The notes: a model not told the origin generated them from the letters alone. Shown: positions 34,636 to 43,976, numbered from the stretch's first letter. The stretch is DNA of 64,000 nt from Bacteroidia bacterium (GCA_030428865.1 JAUIEK010000007.1:46983-110982); one strand, 5' to 3'. Program-made: numbers and translations.

Positions 34636-35553
34636 TTACAACTCTTTTGTTTGATTTAAACGATCGTGATCTACGATTGTATACCCTTCTTTATTAAAAC
34701 CATGAGAGGGAACAAATTGTGCATCTTCTATTACTCTATCAAAGGGATATGAATGAATTTGATAGACTCTTTGTGAAAAAGATTCTTCATGATAATTCAG
34801 TAAAATATACAATTCTGCATCTAACTGACTAAATCCTTTTTTTGCGAATGGATAAAGCGGGCTCTCTTCTGTAATTTCATGAACGATAGTCCAAGTTGTT
34901 GGTAAGTACATAATTTTATCTCGCTCTAGCTTTAATTGGTAAAAATTTCTTTTAAAATCACTGTTTTTTTCTTTTTTCGTTATTGATAACATAACAGTAA
35001 TTTCGGGCTCGATCATAACTGTTTTTCTATTATTCATTAAGCGAAACATTAAAGCTTTTCCTTCTTTAAAGTCTCTTGTAATAAAATTCTCACTAAATTT
35101 TATAGCCGCTCTGGGTTTTGAAAATCGTCCGTATAATAATCCTGTTAAAAAAGAAAATGATAAAAGTCCAATCATTGCCTCAAAAGCTGCAATAATATTC
35201 GCAATCAATCCTTGAGGAGCAATTCCTCCATAACCAACAGTAGTTAATGTTTGTGCACTAAAGAAAAATCCATTCAAAAAATCTCTCCAAAAAACTCCTG
35301 TAGATGGCGTAATTTCTTCGATACCAATTGCCACATAAACAAAAGCAAACAGAATGTTTACAACAGTGTATAATAAAATGGCAAATAAGAAAAATTGAAT
35401 CCAAGAAATTTCAATAAAAAAGGCATACAGATCATCAAAACTAAATTTTCTGTTAATGTGAATTACGTTTGAGTTTCCTTTCTCATCAATAACACTTTTT
35501 GCATTTTTATATGAACCATAACCAAATCCTGGGTCTTTTACTTTTTTTGCCAT
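34636..35553 (-). CDS. Inward-rectifier (KirBac-type) potassium channel
   Basis: Two transmembrane helices (about residues 47-77 and 117-142 from this start) flank a pore loop with the selectivity filter TVGYGG, preceded by QTLT. The N-terminal slide helix region is FDDLYAFFIEISWIQFFLFAILL. The cytoplasmic C-terminal beta domain (ALMFRLMNNRKTVMIEPEITVML, then LYPFAKKGFSQLDAELYILLNYHEESFSQ) is typical of KirBac. I chose ATG 35553 (MAKKVKDPGFGYGSY); ATG 35595 adds 14 residues. Confidence 0.92.
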   Translation of the reverse strand: MAKKVKDPGFGYGSYKNAKSVIDEKGNSNVIHINRKFSFDDLYAFFIEISWIQFFLFAILLYTVVNILFAFVYVAIGIEEITPSTGVFWRDFLNGFFFSAQTLTTVGYGGIAPQGLIANIIAAFEAMIGLLSFSFLTGLLYGRFSKPRAAIKFSENFITRDFKEGKALMFRLMNNRKTVMIEPEITVMLSITKKEKNSDFKRNFYQLKLERDKIMYLPTTWTIVHEITEESPLYPFAKKGFSQLDAELYILLNYHEESFSQRVYQIHSYPFDRVIEDAQFVPSHGFNKEGYTIVDHDRLNQTKEL

Positions 35554-35602
35554 GTCTTTAAATGGTTGAAATTTGACTTCATAAAACTGTAACAAAAACG
35601 AT

Positions 35603-36040
35603 TTATTTTTCTATTCTTTTTTCAACATACCTCCAAGCATCATCAAAATTATCAAATATCCACTCTTCTGTTGTAGCAGTAGGTTTTTCTTCATTTATCC
35701 CATGAATTAAAGTACCAATTCCTTTTTCACAACCATTCCCTATAACTAGTGCCATTGGAAGCTGTTCATCTTCATACTCATTTACACCAATATCAAAAAC
35801 CAGTTCTATCATGTCTCCCCATTGATATTCCAACTCTTGAAAATCAAGAATAATTCCTTCTGGCTCAAATAGATTAAATCCTAATTTCCCTTTTGCATAC
35901 ATATAACGAGCATCATCATTTCCTGCCGATCCATATTTATATTTACCAACATATTTTATTGTTAAAATATTAGTACAATCATCATTTTCATAATATTGAA
36001 CCTTAATATCACTCAGTAAATCAGGGTTTATCTCTTTCAC
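35603..36040 (-). CDS. Uncharacterised acidic protein (145 aa)
   Basis: I do not recognise a family. The protein is soluble and acidic (MKEINPDLLSDIKVQYYENDDCTN, NVNEYEDEQLPMALVIGNGCEKGIG) with no signal peptide. The C-terminus (TTEEWIFDNFDDAWRYVEKRIEK) is helical. It lies immediately upstream of the Kir-type channel with about 50 nt between stop and the channel start, and may be cotranscribed with it. Confidence 0.65.
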   Translation of the reverse strand: MKEINPDLLSDIKVQYYENDDCTNILTIKYVGKYKYGSAGNDDARYMYAKGKLGFNLFEPEGIILDFQELEYQWGDMIELVFDIGVNEYEDEQLPMALVIGNGCEKGIGTLIHGINEEKPTATTEEWIFDNFDDAWRYVEKRIEK

Positions 36041-36177
36041 TATATTTCAGTTTCTACTAGGTTTTACGCTATTAATAATAGTACATAAAAGTAAATATAT
36101 AATCTTTTAAACGAGTTAAAATCTATTAATAGCACTATAAATTCATTTTTTTTCAAGAACTTTATAAAAGTAAATTC

Positions 36178-36612
36178 ATGATTATGAATACCTTAAAGAA
36201 TTTATTTGTTGCTTCATTTTTATTAAGTCTTTTATTATGGGCTTGCAGCCCTAAGCTTTCTAATAAAACAAAAAAAGAAGAGCCTGTTAAAATTGCCAAT
36301 GATAGTTTAGAATATGAAATCACCATCATTGATATCGGCTTTAATTCATATTTAAACTCAATTGCAAAACCTAGAGGGTATTATAGCCAAACTTACCTTG
36401 AACTTAAGAATAGAAATTATGTAATCACTTGGAATTACAGAGCTAGAAATATTCCTAGATTTAATGAAAGCATTTATCAAAATGTTATTGATTATGATCC
36501 TACAATTGATTACGGATACGAAGTAAATTATCTTCTCTTTAACTATTTTGAGTTTGCGCAAAGAAAATATCGAATGAGACTAGGAAACATATCTACACAG
36601 ATTATCCGTTAA
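36178..36612 (+). CDS. Lipoprotein resembling DUF6146
   Basis: 144 aa. Lipoprotein signal with lipobox LWAC near residue 23 (SLLLWACSPK). The rest (EYEITIIDIGFNSYLNSIAKPRGYYSQTYLELKNRNYVITWNYRAR, YGYEVNYLLFNYFEFAQRKYRMRLG) looks like a domain frequent in Flavobacteriaceae that I associate with DUF6146, from memory only. Function unknown. Two ATGs, 36178 and 36184, are possible starts. The stop overlaps folA convergently by 4 nt. Confidence 0.75.
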   Translation: MIMNTLKNLFVASFLLSLLLWACSPKLSNKTKKEEPVKIANDSLEYEITIIDIGFNSYLNSIAKPRGYYSQTYLELKNRNYVITWNYRARNIPRFNESIYQNVIDYDPTIDYGYEVNYLLFNYFEFAQRKYRMRLGNISTQIIR

Positions 36613-37106
36613 CTTTTTAAATTCTTAGTAAAAGACATAAAGCTATAATCATATGGATTTTTATCGTCTACAGTAAAATCTTCTCTTTTTACAAGTTTCC
36701 ATTGCATCATGTCTATCTCTGGGAAAAAGACATCTGCCTCAAATGTCTCTTTAACTAGCGTAATATCAAGTTGATCAATCCAATTATTTTCGATTGCTTG
36801 TTTGTATATCTGAGCTCCACCAATTACAAATACTTGTTCTTGATTTTTATATGATTGTATTGCACTCTCCAAACTAGTATAAACCTCACAACCGTCAACT
36901 TGATACGTAGAATCTCTAGTCACTATTACATTTTTTCTGTTAGGAAGTGGTTTCCCTATCGATTCAAAAGTTTTTCTACCCATTATAATAGTATGACCAG
37001 TGGTTACTTTTTTGAACCGTTTTAAATCGGCAGATAAATGCCAAATCAGTTCATTGTCTTTACCTAATTCATTTCTTAAGCCGATTGCAGCAATAATTGT
37101 AATCAT
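36609..37106 (-). CDS. folA: Dihydrofolate reductase
   Basis: NADPH-dependent reduction of dihydrofolate; 165 aa, normal length. Motifs: IAAIGLRNELGKDNELIWHLSADLKRFK at the N-terminus (substrate loop with the active-site acidic residue in LSADL), IMGRKTFESIGKPLP (NADPH) and FVIGGAQIYKQAI. It follows thyA by 21 nt, the common thyA-folA pairing in which dihydrofolate made by ThyA is recycled. Confidence 0.97.
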   Translation of the reverse strand: MITIIAAIGLRNELGKDNELIWHLSADLKRFKKVTTGHTIIMGRKTFESIGKPLPNRKNVIVTRDSTYQVDGCEVYTSLESAIQSYKNQEQVFVIGGAQIYKQAIENNWIDQLDITLVKETFEADVFFPEIDMMQWKLVKREDFTVDDKNPYDYSFMSFTKNLKS

Positions 37107-37127
37107 TTAATGACGATTTTGAAAACT

Positions 37128-37952
37128 CTAAACAGCAACAACGCCTTTTATATGAGGATGCGGATTGTAATTTAATAACTCAAAATCTTCAAATGTAAAC
37201 TCCGTAATTTCTTTTACATTCGGATTTATTTTTATTGTTGGCAGTGATCTAACCTCTCTGCTTAACTGAAGTTCCAGTTGTTCTAAATGATTGTTATATA
37301 TATGAACATCTCCAAAAGTATGTACAAACTCTCCTGGCTCATAACCACAAACTTGGGCAACCATCATTGTTAAAAGCGCATAAGACGCAATGTTAAACGG
37401 AACACCTAAAAAAACATCTGCACTTCTTTGATAAAGTTGGCAAGACAATTTTCCATCAGCTACGTAAAATTGAAAAAAAGCATGACAAGGAGGCAAAGCC
37501 GCTTTTCCATTAGACACGTTTTCAGAAAAAGACAAAGAAGTATCTGGCAAAACACTAGGGTTCCAGGCAGAGACTAACATTCTTCTACTATCTGGATTTG
37601 CTTTTAATGTTTTTATTACTTCTTGTAGTTGATCAATATCATCATTGTTCCAGTTACGCCATTGGTGTCCGTAAACAGGACCTAAATCTCCATTCTCATC
37701 TGCCCATTCGTTCCAAATTCTTACACCATTTTCTTGAAGATATTTAATATTCGTATCTCCTTTAATGAACCAAAGTAGCTCGTAAATAATTGATTTAAGA
37801 TGCAATTTCTTGGTTGTAACCATAGGAAACCCTTTACTTAAATCAAAACGCATTTGATAACCAAACACACTAATCGTTCCCGTTCCTGTTCGATCTTCTT
37901 TTTTATTTCCGTGCTCTAAAACATACTTGACTAAATCGTGATACTGCTTCAT
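37128..37952 (-). CDS. thyA: Thymidylate synthase
   Basis: Methylates dUMP to dTMP using methylene-tetrahydrofolate. 274 aa. The catalytic Cys is in [13 protein letters not shown] and the dUMP-binding [21 protein letters not shown] follows. The N-terminal [12 protein letters not shown] loop is intact. It heads a thyA-folA pair and lies downstream of a terminator (37985-38015) that separates it from the nucleoside transporter gene. Confidence 0.98.
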   Translation of the reverse strand: MKQYHDLVKYVLEHGNKKEDRTGTGTISVFGYQMRFDLSKGFPMVTTKKLHLKSIIYELLWFIKGDTNIKYLQENGVRIWNEWADENGDLGPVYGHQWRNWNNDDIDQLQEVIKTLKANPDSRRMLVSAWNPSVLPDTSLSFSENVSNGKAALPPCHAFFQFYVADGKLSCQLYQRSADVFLGVPFNIASYALLTMMVAQVCGYEPGEFVHTFGDVHIYNNHLEQLELQLSREVRSLPTIKINPNVKEITEFTFEDFELLNYNPHPHIKGVVAV

Positions 37953-37984
37953 AATTCTTTTCTTTTAAGCTGACTGCAAAATAT

Positions 37985-38015
37985 AAAAAAGCTTCAATCA
38001 TAAAGAATTGAAGCT
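37985..38015 (-). terminator. Terminator after the nucleoside transporter gene
   Basis: Minus strand AGCTTCAAT / ATTGAAGCT (37990-37998 with 38007-38015), 8-nt loop, followed by six U residues. Confidence 0.85.
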
Positions 38016-38056
38016 ATTGAATATCTACAAAAGTTATTAACGGTATTTTTTACAGA

Positions 38057-39802
38057 TTAACCTATAATCATTCCTGCTATTGTTGCTGACATTAATGATG
38101 CTATTGTTCCTCCAATTAGTGCTTTCACTCCAAATTCTGAAAGTGTTCTCCTTTGACCTGGAGCTAATGAACCAATTCCTCCAATTTGAATACCAATAGA
38201 CGCAAAATTGGCAAATCCGCATAGCATATATGTAGCCATAATAACTGATTTGTTGTAAACAAGATGCGTAGCATTTGCTACATTTTTGAGTTCTGCCAGC
38301 TGAATATATCCAACAAATTCACTCGCCACTAATTTGATTCCCAACAATTGCCCCATCATCGCCATGTCTTCTTTTGCCACGCCAATTAACCACATTAGTG
38401 GAGCAAAAAGATATCCTAAAATGAATTCTAAAGACAGAGTTTTATACGAAGTATTTGCAGCAATCAACTCATTAAGAGAAGTGAACTCCCAGCCAAAATA
38501 GGCTATTCCATCAAAGCTTCCTACTCCACCAAGAACTCCATTTAACATTGCAATTAATGCGACAAAAACTAGTAGCATTCCTCCTACATTTACGGCCAAT
38601 CGAAGACCTTCTGTTGTTCCATTAGCAATTGCATCTAATAAGTTTGATCCTATACGTTCTTGAGAAACACTCACATCAGTATTAACAGCTTCAGTTTGCG
38701 GATACAACATTTTAGAAATCACAATTGCTCCTGGCGCTGCCATTACTGATGCTGCTAATAAATGCTTAGCAAAAACTAACTCTAATTCTTTATCTCCTCC
38801 TCCCAAAAATCCAATATAAGCTGCTAAAACAGCTCCTGCAACTGTTGCCATTCCTCCAACCATTACGAGAAGGATTTCTGAGCGATTCATCTTTTCTAAA
38901 TACGCCTTAATGAGAAGTGGCGCCTCTGTTTGTCCTAAAAAAATATTTCCTGCTACAGATAAACTCTCCATTCCAGAAATTCCTAAAAAACGTGTCAATA
39001 CTTTTGCTAATGCTTTTACTATATACTGAATAATTCCTAGATAAAATAGTAATGAGGTAAGTGCAGAAAAAAAGATAATAGTTGGTAGAACCTGGAAGGC
39101 AAAAATGTAACCAAAAGTATTCATATCTGCTACCAATCCTTCAAATAAAAACTTACTTCCTGCTTTTGTATAATTTAAAATCTCAATAAAAATGCCACCT
39201 ATAAAATCAAAGATTACTTTAACAAATTTTATTTTTAAAACACCAATAGCAATTAATAATTGAAGTGATAAGCCTGTTCCTACTTTTTTCCAGTTTATTG
39301 CTTTTCTATTAGAACTAAATAAAAATGCTAGTAGAAGCAAGACAAACATTCCTAAAACTCCTCTCCAGAGACTTTTTAATGAAAAGCCTTCACTTGGTTT
39401 TATTGAAATTTGATTCTGGTTTTCTTTTACAACATCAAGAGGTAATATATCTTCCGTGGATTTTAATGTGAAGTTATAAGAAACATCACGCTCAGTAATT
39501 GTAAAAAGAGAATCCGTCAGTTTTTCAATGTTATAATACCGAACTGTATCTTTTGGAAAATTATAATTAAAAATTAAAAGGTTGTTTTGGCGGATATAAT
39601 TCCCTGACGCCTGCAAACTATCTTTAGCCGCTAAAGAATATGAAAAATTTCCGTCTTTTAAAGTAAAATGATCTTCTTGATGAATTTGAATAATTTGTTG
39701 ATCACTCTTAGTAATTGACTCAAACTTCCAGTTTTGTTCTATTGATTGACCCCAACTAAAACTCGTGATTAAGCAAAAAAGAAAAAAAACAACTTTTTTC
39801 AT
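38057..39802 (-). CDS. CNT nucleoside transporter with an N-terminal periplasmic domain
   Basis: The C-terminal 420 residues match concentrative nucleoside transporters (NupC type): FIGGIFIEILNY, GNIFLGQTEAPLLIKAYLEKMNRSE, ANVGGMLLVFVALIAMLNG-like segment near residue 370, and FANFASIGIQIGGIGSLAPGQR. The N-terminal 150 residues are unusual. A signal peptide (MKKVVFFLFCLITSFSWGQ) is followed by a beta-rich domain with a lipocalin-like pattern (WKFESI, LKDGNFSYSL, SGNYIRQNNLLIFNY). ATG 39802 gives a clean signal peptide; ATG 39838 would overlap the previous gene. Substrate is likely nucleosides with Na+ or H+. Confidence 0.9.
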   Translation of the reverse strand: MKKVVFFLFCLITSFSWGQSIEQNWKFESITKSDQQIIQIHQEDHFTLKDGNFSYSLAAKDSLQASGNYIRQNNLLIFNYNFPKDTVRYYNIEKLTDSLFTITERDVSYNFTLKSTEDILPLDVVKENQNQISIKPSEGFSLKSLWRGVLGMFVLLLLAFLFSSNRKAINWKKVGTGLSLQLLIAIGVLKIKFVKVIFDFIGGIFIEILNYTKAGSKFLFEGLVADMNTFGYIFAFQVLPTIIFFSALTSLLFYLGIIQYIVKALAKVLTRFLGISGMESLSVAGNIFLGQTEAPLLIKAYLEKMNRSEILLVMVGGMATVAGAVLAAYIGFLGGGDKELELVFAKHLLAASVMAAPGAIVISKMLYPQTEAVNTDVSVSQERIGSNLLDAIANGTTEGLRLAVNVGGMLLVFVALIAMLNGVLGGVGSFDGIAYFGWEFTSLNELIAANTSYKTLSLEFILGYLFAPLMWLIGVAKEDMAMMGQLLGIKLVASEFVGYIQLAELKNVANATHLVYNKSVIMATYMLCGFANFASIGIQIGGIGSLAPGQRRTLSEFGVKALIGGTIASLMSATIAGMIIG

Positions 39803-39815
39803 TCGCGTATTTAAA

Positions 39816-40412
39816 TTAAGAACGTTTACTAATTTCATCTCTAATTTTGGCTGCTAATTCATAATTTTCGTTTGTAACAGCGTCATCTAACTTATTATGT
39901 AATTCTTTTAGAGTTAAGCCCGAAAGATTTGAACTTGAAGGACTTTCTTCTATACCTACTTCTTCTGATTCTGATTCACCCAGAGACAACTCTTCTTCTA
40001 CTTTCAAATAAATTCCTGCTTTATCTAAAATATTCTCGTACGTAAATATGGGAGCCTGAAAACGAACCGCAATAGCAATCGCATCAGATGTTCTGGTATC
40101 TATGACCTCTTCTTTTCCGTCTCTTTCACAAACCAAACTAGAAAAGAAAATACCATCTACTAGCTTATGAATAATAATTTGTTTTACAGTAATGTGAAAT
40201 CGTTCTGAAAATGTTTTAAACAAATCGTGCGTAAGTGGTCTTGGAGGTTTTATTTCTTTTTCAAGAGCAATTGCTATTGATTGTGCTTCAAATGCGCCTA
40301 TAATAATAGGTAAAGTTCGCTTCCCATCCATTTCACTTAATACTAAGGCATACGCTCCACTTTGGGTTTGACTATAGGAGATTCCTTTTATCGTTAATCT
40401 TATTAAACTCAT
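39816..40412 (-). CDS. Bifunctional nuclease family protein (DUF151) with UVR motif
   Basis: 198 aa. The N-terminal DUF151 domain covers about 1-130 (YALVLSEMDGKRTLPIIIGAFEAQSIAIALE, TSDAIAIAVRFQAPIFTYE). The C-terminus, about 163-196, is a UvrB/UvrC-type helical hairpin (LTLKELHNKLDDAVTNENYELAAKIRDEIS). DUF151 proteins include plant and bacterial nucleases; activity here is unproven. It precedes the nucleoside transporter gene by 13 nt, and both may form an operon linked to nucleic acid reuse. Confidence 0.9.
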   Translation of the reverse strand: MSLIRLTIKGISYSQTQSGAYALVLSEMDGKRTLPIIIGAFEAQSIAIALEKEIKPPRPLTHDLFKTFSERFHITVKQIIIHKLVDGIFFSSLVCERDGKEEVIDTRTSDAIAIAVRFQAPIFTYENILDKAGIYLKVEEELSLGESESEEVGIEESPSSSNLSGLTLKELHNKLDDAVTNENYELAAKIRDEISKRS

Positions 40413-40429
40413 AAATCAATCGACTAAGC

Positions 40430-40471
40430 AAAAAAGCTGTTTAACCAAGGTAATTACCATAATTAAACAGC
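40430..40471 (-). terminator. Terminator after etfA
   Basis: Minus strand GCTGTTTAA ... TTAAACAGC (40463-40471 with 40436-40444), with an inner GGTAATTACC palindrome, then six U residues. It separates etfA from the downstream nuclease-type gene. Confidence 0.85.
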
Positions 40472-40499
40472 CTAGTTACTGGGCACAATTTACTAAAAA

Positions 40500-41468
40500 T
40501 TATGAGTTTTGTGCCTTAAATTCTTTCAACTTATCAATTAACTTAGGAACTACTTCAAAGGCATCTCCTACAACTCCATAGTCTGCAGCTTTAAAGAACG
40601 GAGCTTCTGGATCTGTATTTACAACCACTTTTACCTTTGAGGCATTAACTCCTGCCAAATGTTGAATTGCTCCAGAGATACCAATTGCAATATATAGATT
40701 GGATGCTACAGGCTTTCCTGTTTGTCCCACATGCTCGCTGTGGGGTCTCCAACCTAAATCTGAAACTGGTTTAGAACAAGCTGTAGCCGCTCCTAACACT
40801 TCTGCCAACTCCTCTATCATTCCCCAATTTTCTGGTCCTTTTAGTCCTCTACCTCCAGAAACTACAACATCCGCATCTGCAATGGTTACTTTTCCTGTCG
40901 TTTTCTCAATGTTAGTAGACTTCACACCAAAATCTGCATCTGAAATAGACACATCAAAGTTTTCTATAATAGCCGATACAGGATCTTCATGCAATCCAAA
41001 AGAATTTTTAGCCAATCCTATTACTTTAGTATCTGTGGAAATCTCCGTATGATTAAATCCTTTATTAGAAAATGCTTTTCGCTTTACTGTAAAAGGATTT
41101 GTTGATGATGGTAACGCAACCACATTAGACGCATAACCTGCTTGCAATTCTACCGCTACAAGTGGCGCAACATATAAGCCATTAATACTAGAGTCTATTA
41201 CTACAACAGTAGCTTTTTTAGCTTCTGCCACTTGTTTAATTACTGAAGCATAAGCCTTTGCGTTAAAAACAGCTAGTTGATCATTAGTAACAGCAACTAT
41301 GTTTGTTGCTCCATATTTTTCCAACTCTTTACTTTCACTAGCATTAATAGTTAAGGCAACCAACTCTGTTCCTAATTGTTCTGCTACTTTTTTACCATAA
41401 GAAACAACTTCAAAAGCAGATTTTTTAAACTTTCCTTCAGAAGAACTTGCATATACTAAAACTGACAT
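40500..41468 (-). CDS. etfA: Electron transfer flavoprotein alpha subunit
   Basis: FAD-carrying subunit of the ETF heterodimer that accepts electrons from acyl-CoA dehydrogenases. 322 aa. The FAD-binding C-terminal region is intact: VVSGGRGLKGPENW, VGQTGKPVASNLYIAIGISGAIQHLAG, NTDPEAPFFKAADYGVVGD. It lies about 74 nt after etfB. Confidence 0.97.
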   Translation of the reverse strand: MSVLVYASSSEGKFKKSAFEVVSYGKKVAEQLGTELVALTINASESKELEKYGATNIVAVTNDQLAVFNAKAYASVIKQVAEAKKATVVVIDSSINGLYVAPLVAVELQAGYASNVVALPSSTNPFTVKRKAFSNKGFNHTEISTDTKVIGLAKNSFGLHEDPVSAIIENFDVSISDADFGVKSTNIEKTTGKVTIADADVVVSGGRGLKGPENWGMIEELAEVLGAATACSKPVSDLGWRPHSEHVGQTGKPVASNLYIAIGISGAIQHLAGVNASKVKVVVNTDPEAPFFKAADYGVVGDAFEVVPKLIDKLKEFKAQNS

Positions 41469-41542
41469 ATTTTTTATGTTTTTATCCTGATTTTATTTCA
41501 GGTATGTTTTTAATTTTTATTTAAAATTGATGATATGATTTT

Positions 41543-42289
41543 TTAGATAACTTTTGCTTCATTATGTAATAAGTTAACCAACTCATCTAGATTATCTGAA
41601 TCAACCAATTTAACTTCTCCTTTTGGAGCTGGTTTTTCAAAAGATTTTGATTCAGTCGCGCTTTTAACTCCAGTGGGTTCAACAACATTAAGAGATTTCT
41701 TACGTGCCATCATAATTCCGCGCATATTAGGGATTCGTAAATCAGACTCCTCTACAATTCCTTTTTGACCTCCAACTACTAAAGGCAATGATGTTGCAAC
41801 TGTTTCACTACCTCCATCAATTTCTCTTGTTGCCGTTACATTATTTCCATCTACTTCAATCCCTACACAACCATTAACAAAGTTAAATCCAGTAAACGCC
41901 GCTAACATACCTGGAACCATTTGCCCATTGTAATCACTAGACTCTTTACCCGCTAACACAAGATCAAACCCTCCTGTTTTAACGATTTCTGATAGCTCCT
42001 TTGCTACCATAAAACCATCTGTTGGCTCTGCATTAACTCTAATAGCATTATCTGCTCCAATAGCCAAAGCTTTGCGCAATGTTGGTTCTGTAGAAGCATT
42101 TCCTACATTAACAACTGTAACTGATGCTCCTTGTTTTTCTTTAAACCACATTGCTCTAGTAAGCACAAATTCATCATAAGGATTAATTACAAATTGAACT
42201 CCATTTGTATCAAACTTCGAGTCGTTATCTATAAAATTAATTTTTGAAGTAGTATCTGGAACGTGACTAATACATACCAATATTTTCAT
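41543..42289 (-). CDS. etfB: Electron transfer flavoprotein beta subunit
   Basis: 248-aa partner of EtfA. Family motifs: KILVCISHVPDTTSKI, FVINPYDEFVLTRAMWFKEK, LVLAGKESSDYNGQMVPGMLAAF and the recognition-loop region PNMRGIMMARKKSL that docks to dehydrogenases. It heads the etfBA unit, about 30 nt after a candidate -7 element and close to a perfect palindrome (42340-42365). Confidence 0.97.
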   Translation of the reverse strand: MKILVCISHVPDTTSKINFIDNDSKFDTNGVQFVINPYDEFVLTRAMWFKEKQGASVTVVNVGNASTEPTLRKALAIGADNAIRVNAEPTDGFMVAKELSEIVKTGGFDLVLAGKESSDYNGQMVPGMLAAFTGFNFVNGCVGIEVDGNNVTATREIDGGSETVATSLPLVVGGQKGIVEESDLRIPNMRGIMMARKKSLNVVEPTGVKSATESKSFEKPAPKGEVKLVDSDNLDELVNLLHNEAKVI

Positions 42290-42317
42290 CTGTTTGTATT
42301 TTTAATTTCAATGGCTA

Positions 42318-42365
42318 CGAATTTACGGATTCTTTTTCTAAAATACTATGCATGCATAGTATTTT
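42318..42365 (-). promoter_or_regulatory. etfB promoter region with a perfect 26-bp palindrome
   Basis: 42340-42365 is a perfect dyad whose core is ATACTATGCATGCATAGTAT, extended by AAA/TTT. On the minus strand a near-consensus -7 element TAAATTCG lies at 42318-42325, 14 nt from the palindrome, so the -33 region falls inside it. A loop-free palindrome overlapping the promoter is characteristic of an operator for a dimeric repressor, e.g. of the TetR or MarR type. The regulator is not in this window. Confidence 0.65.
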
Positions 42366-42456
42366 TTTACATTCCACAATAAAATATTATCGTTATAAAC
42401 TATACTTTTTCACTAACTTTAAGAAATAAATACTTATCACTGTTAGTGAACTTATT

Positions 42457-42882
42457 ATGAAAACAAATTCTCTTATAGTTGTTTTAACTGTAATTATTCT
42501 CAATAATGCCTGCTCTATGAACAAAACAAACAGTAATCCTTTAGCAAAAAATGCTTTGACTGGAGTTTGGGAATGGAAACAACACACAAATAGAATAACG
42601 ATATCCTTTGATAGCAACGGAAATTCGAAATGGACTTCAGAAGGAGCTGTAGACATTCGTTTAGAAGACGGAAGCAGTAAATTTGATTGGTTTACAGAAG
42701 AAACCCTAACTGGAAAACTTAAAAAAACAGCAGGAGAACTATACATCAATTATAATATTGAAAATAAAAACAGAGACAAACAACGGTTCAAGGCAAACTT
42801 TCGTATAGCTTTTGTTAACAAGCATAGATTACACCTTATAAATGAAGATGAAATTAAATTAGAGTTTAAGAAAGTAAAATAA
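42457..42882 (+). CDS. Small lipoprotein, lipocalin-like
   Basis: 141 aa with a lipoprotein signal (MKTNSLIVVLTVIILNNACSMN, Cys near residue 19). The body has alternating beta-strand character (LTGVWEWKQHTNRITISFDSNGNSKWTSEGAV, GKLKKTAGELYINYNIE), the opening of which resembles lipocalin-like domains found in many Bacteroidota lipoproteins. No specific family recognised. It lies between etfB (divergent) and pdhB. Confidence 0.7.
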   Translation: MKTNSLIVVLTVIILNNACSMNKTNSNPLAKNALTGVWEWKQHTNRITISFDSNGNSKWTSEGAVDIRLEDGSSKFDWFTEETLTGKLKKTAGELYINYNIENKNRDKQRFKANFRIAFVNKHRLHLINEDEIKLEFKKVK

Positions 42883-42952
42883 GTCTTTACAAGAATCTAT
42901 AAACTCACGATTTTTTGTACTAAAAGTCCTTACTTTTTCTATAGAAAATGTC

Positions 42953-42960
42953 TATTTTTG
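42953..42960 (+). promoter_or_regulatory. -7 element of the pdhB promoter
   Basis: TATTTTTG, exact TAnnTTTG match, 29 nt upstream of ATG 42990. It overlaps the alternative upstream start at 42948, which is therefore unlikely to be used. Confidence 0.6.
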
Positions 42961-42989
42961 CTTCCCGTTTAATTCAACAACAATTAGCA

Positions 42990-43967
42990 ATGAAAACAGT
43001 TCAGTTTCGTGAAGCCATTTGTGAGGCAATGAGTGAAGAAATGCGCAAAGACGAAAGCATTTATCTTATTGGCGAGGAAGTAGCAGAATACAATGGTGCT
43101 TACAAGGCCAGCAAAGGAATGCTTGATGAGTTTGGTGAAAAACGTGTTATTGATGCACCAATTGCCGAGCTAGGTTTTGGCGGAATTGCTGTAGGATCTG
43201 CTATGAATGGCAATAGACCAATTGTTGAATATATGACTTTTAACTTCTCATTAGTTGGTATTGATCAAATCATTAACAATGCTGCTAAGATTAGACAAAT
43301 GTCTGGCGGACAGTTTAATTGCCCTATTGTATTTAGAGGACCAACTGCTTCTGCTGGTCAGTTAGCTGCTACGCATTCTCAAGCTTTTGAAAGTTGGTAT
43401 GCAAATTGCCCTGGGCTAAAAGTTATTGTTCCATCCAATCCATATGATGCTAAAGGATTACTAAAAGCAGCTATTAGAGATGATGATCCTGTTATATTTA
43501 TGGAATCAGAACAGATGTATGGAGATAAAATGGAAATCCCAGAAGGCGAATATATCATTCCAATTGGTGTTGCAGACATTAAAAGAGAAGGAACAGATGT
43601 AACTGTAGTTTCTTTTGGTAAAATAATTAAAGAGGTCTACAAAGCAGCAGATGAGTTAGCAAAAGAAGGAATCTCTATTGAAATTATTGATTTAAGAACA
43701 GTCCGTCCTATGGATCATGCTGCTATTATTGAATCAGTAAAAAAGACAAATCGATTGGTCATTTTAGAAGAAGCATGGCCCTTTGGAAGTGTAGCTTCTG
43801 AAATTACCTTTAGAATTCAAGATGAAGCATTTGACTACTTAGATGCCCCAATAAAAAGAATCACTACTGCAGACACTCCTGCTCCATACTCACCTGTACT
43901 TTTAGAAGCTTGGTTACCAAATAGCAATGATGTGGTTAAAGCCGTAAAAGAAGTATTATACTTATAA
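42990..43967 (+). CDS. pdhB: Pyruvate dehydrogenase E1 component, beta subunit
   Basis: Beta subunit of the heterotetrameric E1 (transketolase-like) that decarboxylates pyruvate with thiamine diphosphate. From ATG 42990 (MKTVQFREAICEAMSEEMRKD) the length is 325 aa, as usual. Motifs: GEEVAEYNGAYKASKGML, AELGFGGIAVGSAM and the C-terminal transketolase domain (IEIIDLRTVRPMDHAAII, EEAWPFGSVASEI). The alpha subunit is not adjacent. A branched-chain keto acid E1 beta is an alternative, but the N-terminal sequence is closest to PdhB. ppa follows 9 nt later. Confidence 0.93.
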   Translation: MKTVQFREAICEAMSEEMRKDESIYLIGEEVAEYNGAYKASKGMLDEFGEKRVIDAPIAELGFGGIAVGSAMNGNRPIVEYMTFNFSLVGIDQIINNAAKIRQMSGGQFNCPIVFRGPTASAGQLAATHSQAFESWYANCPGLKVIVPSNPYDAKGLLKAAIRDDDPVIFMESEQMYGDKMEIPEGEYIIPIGVADIKREGTDVTVVSFGKIIKEVYKAADELAKEGISIEIIDLRTVRPMDHAAIIESVKKTNRLVILEEAWPFGSVASEITFRIQDEAFDYLDAPIKRITTADTPAPYSPVLLEAWLPNSNDVVKAVKEVLYL

Positions 43968-43976
43968 ATAACATAC

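Noticed and set aside
41469..41542. Small hairpin between etfB and etfA
   Set aside because: The stem is only about 5-6 bp (CCTGA/TCAGG) without a U-run; not enough to call a regulator or terminator.
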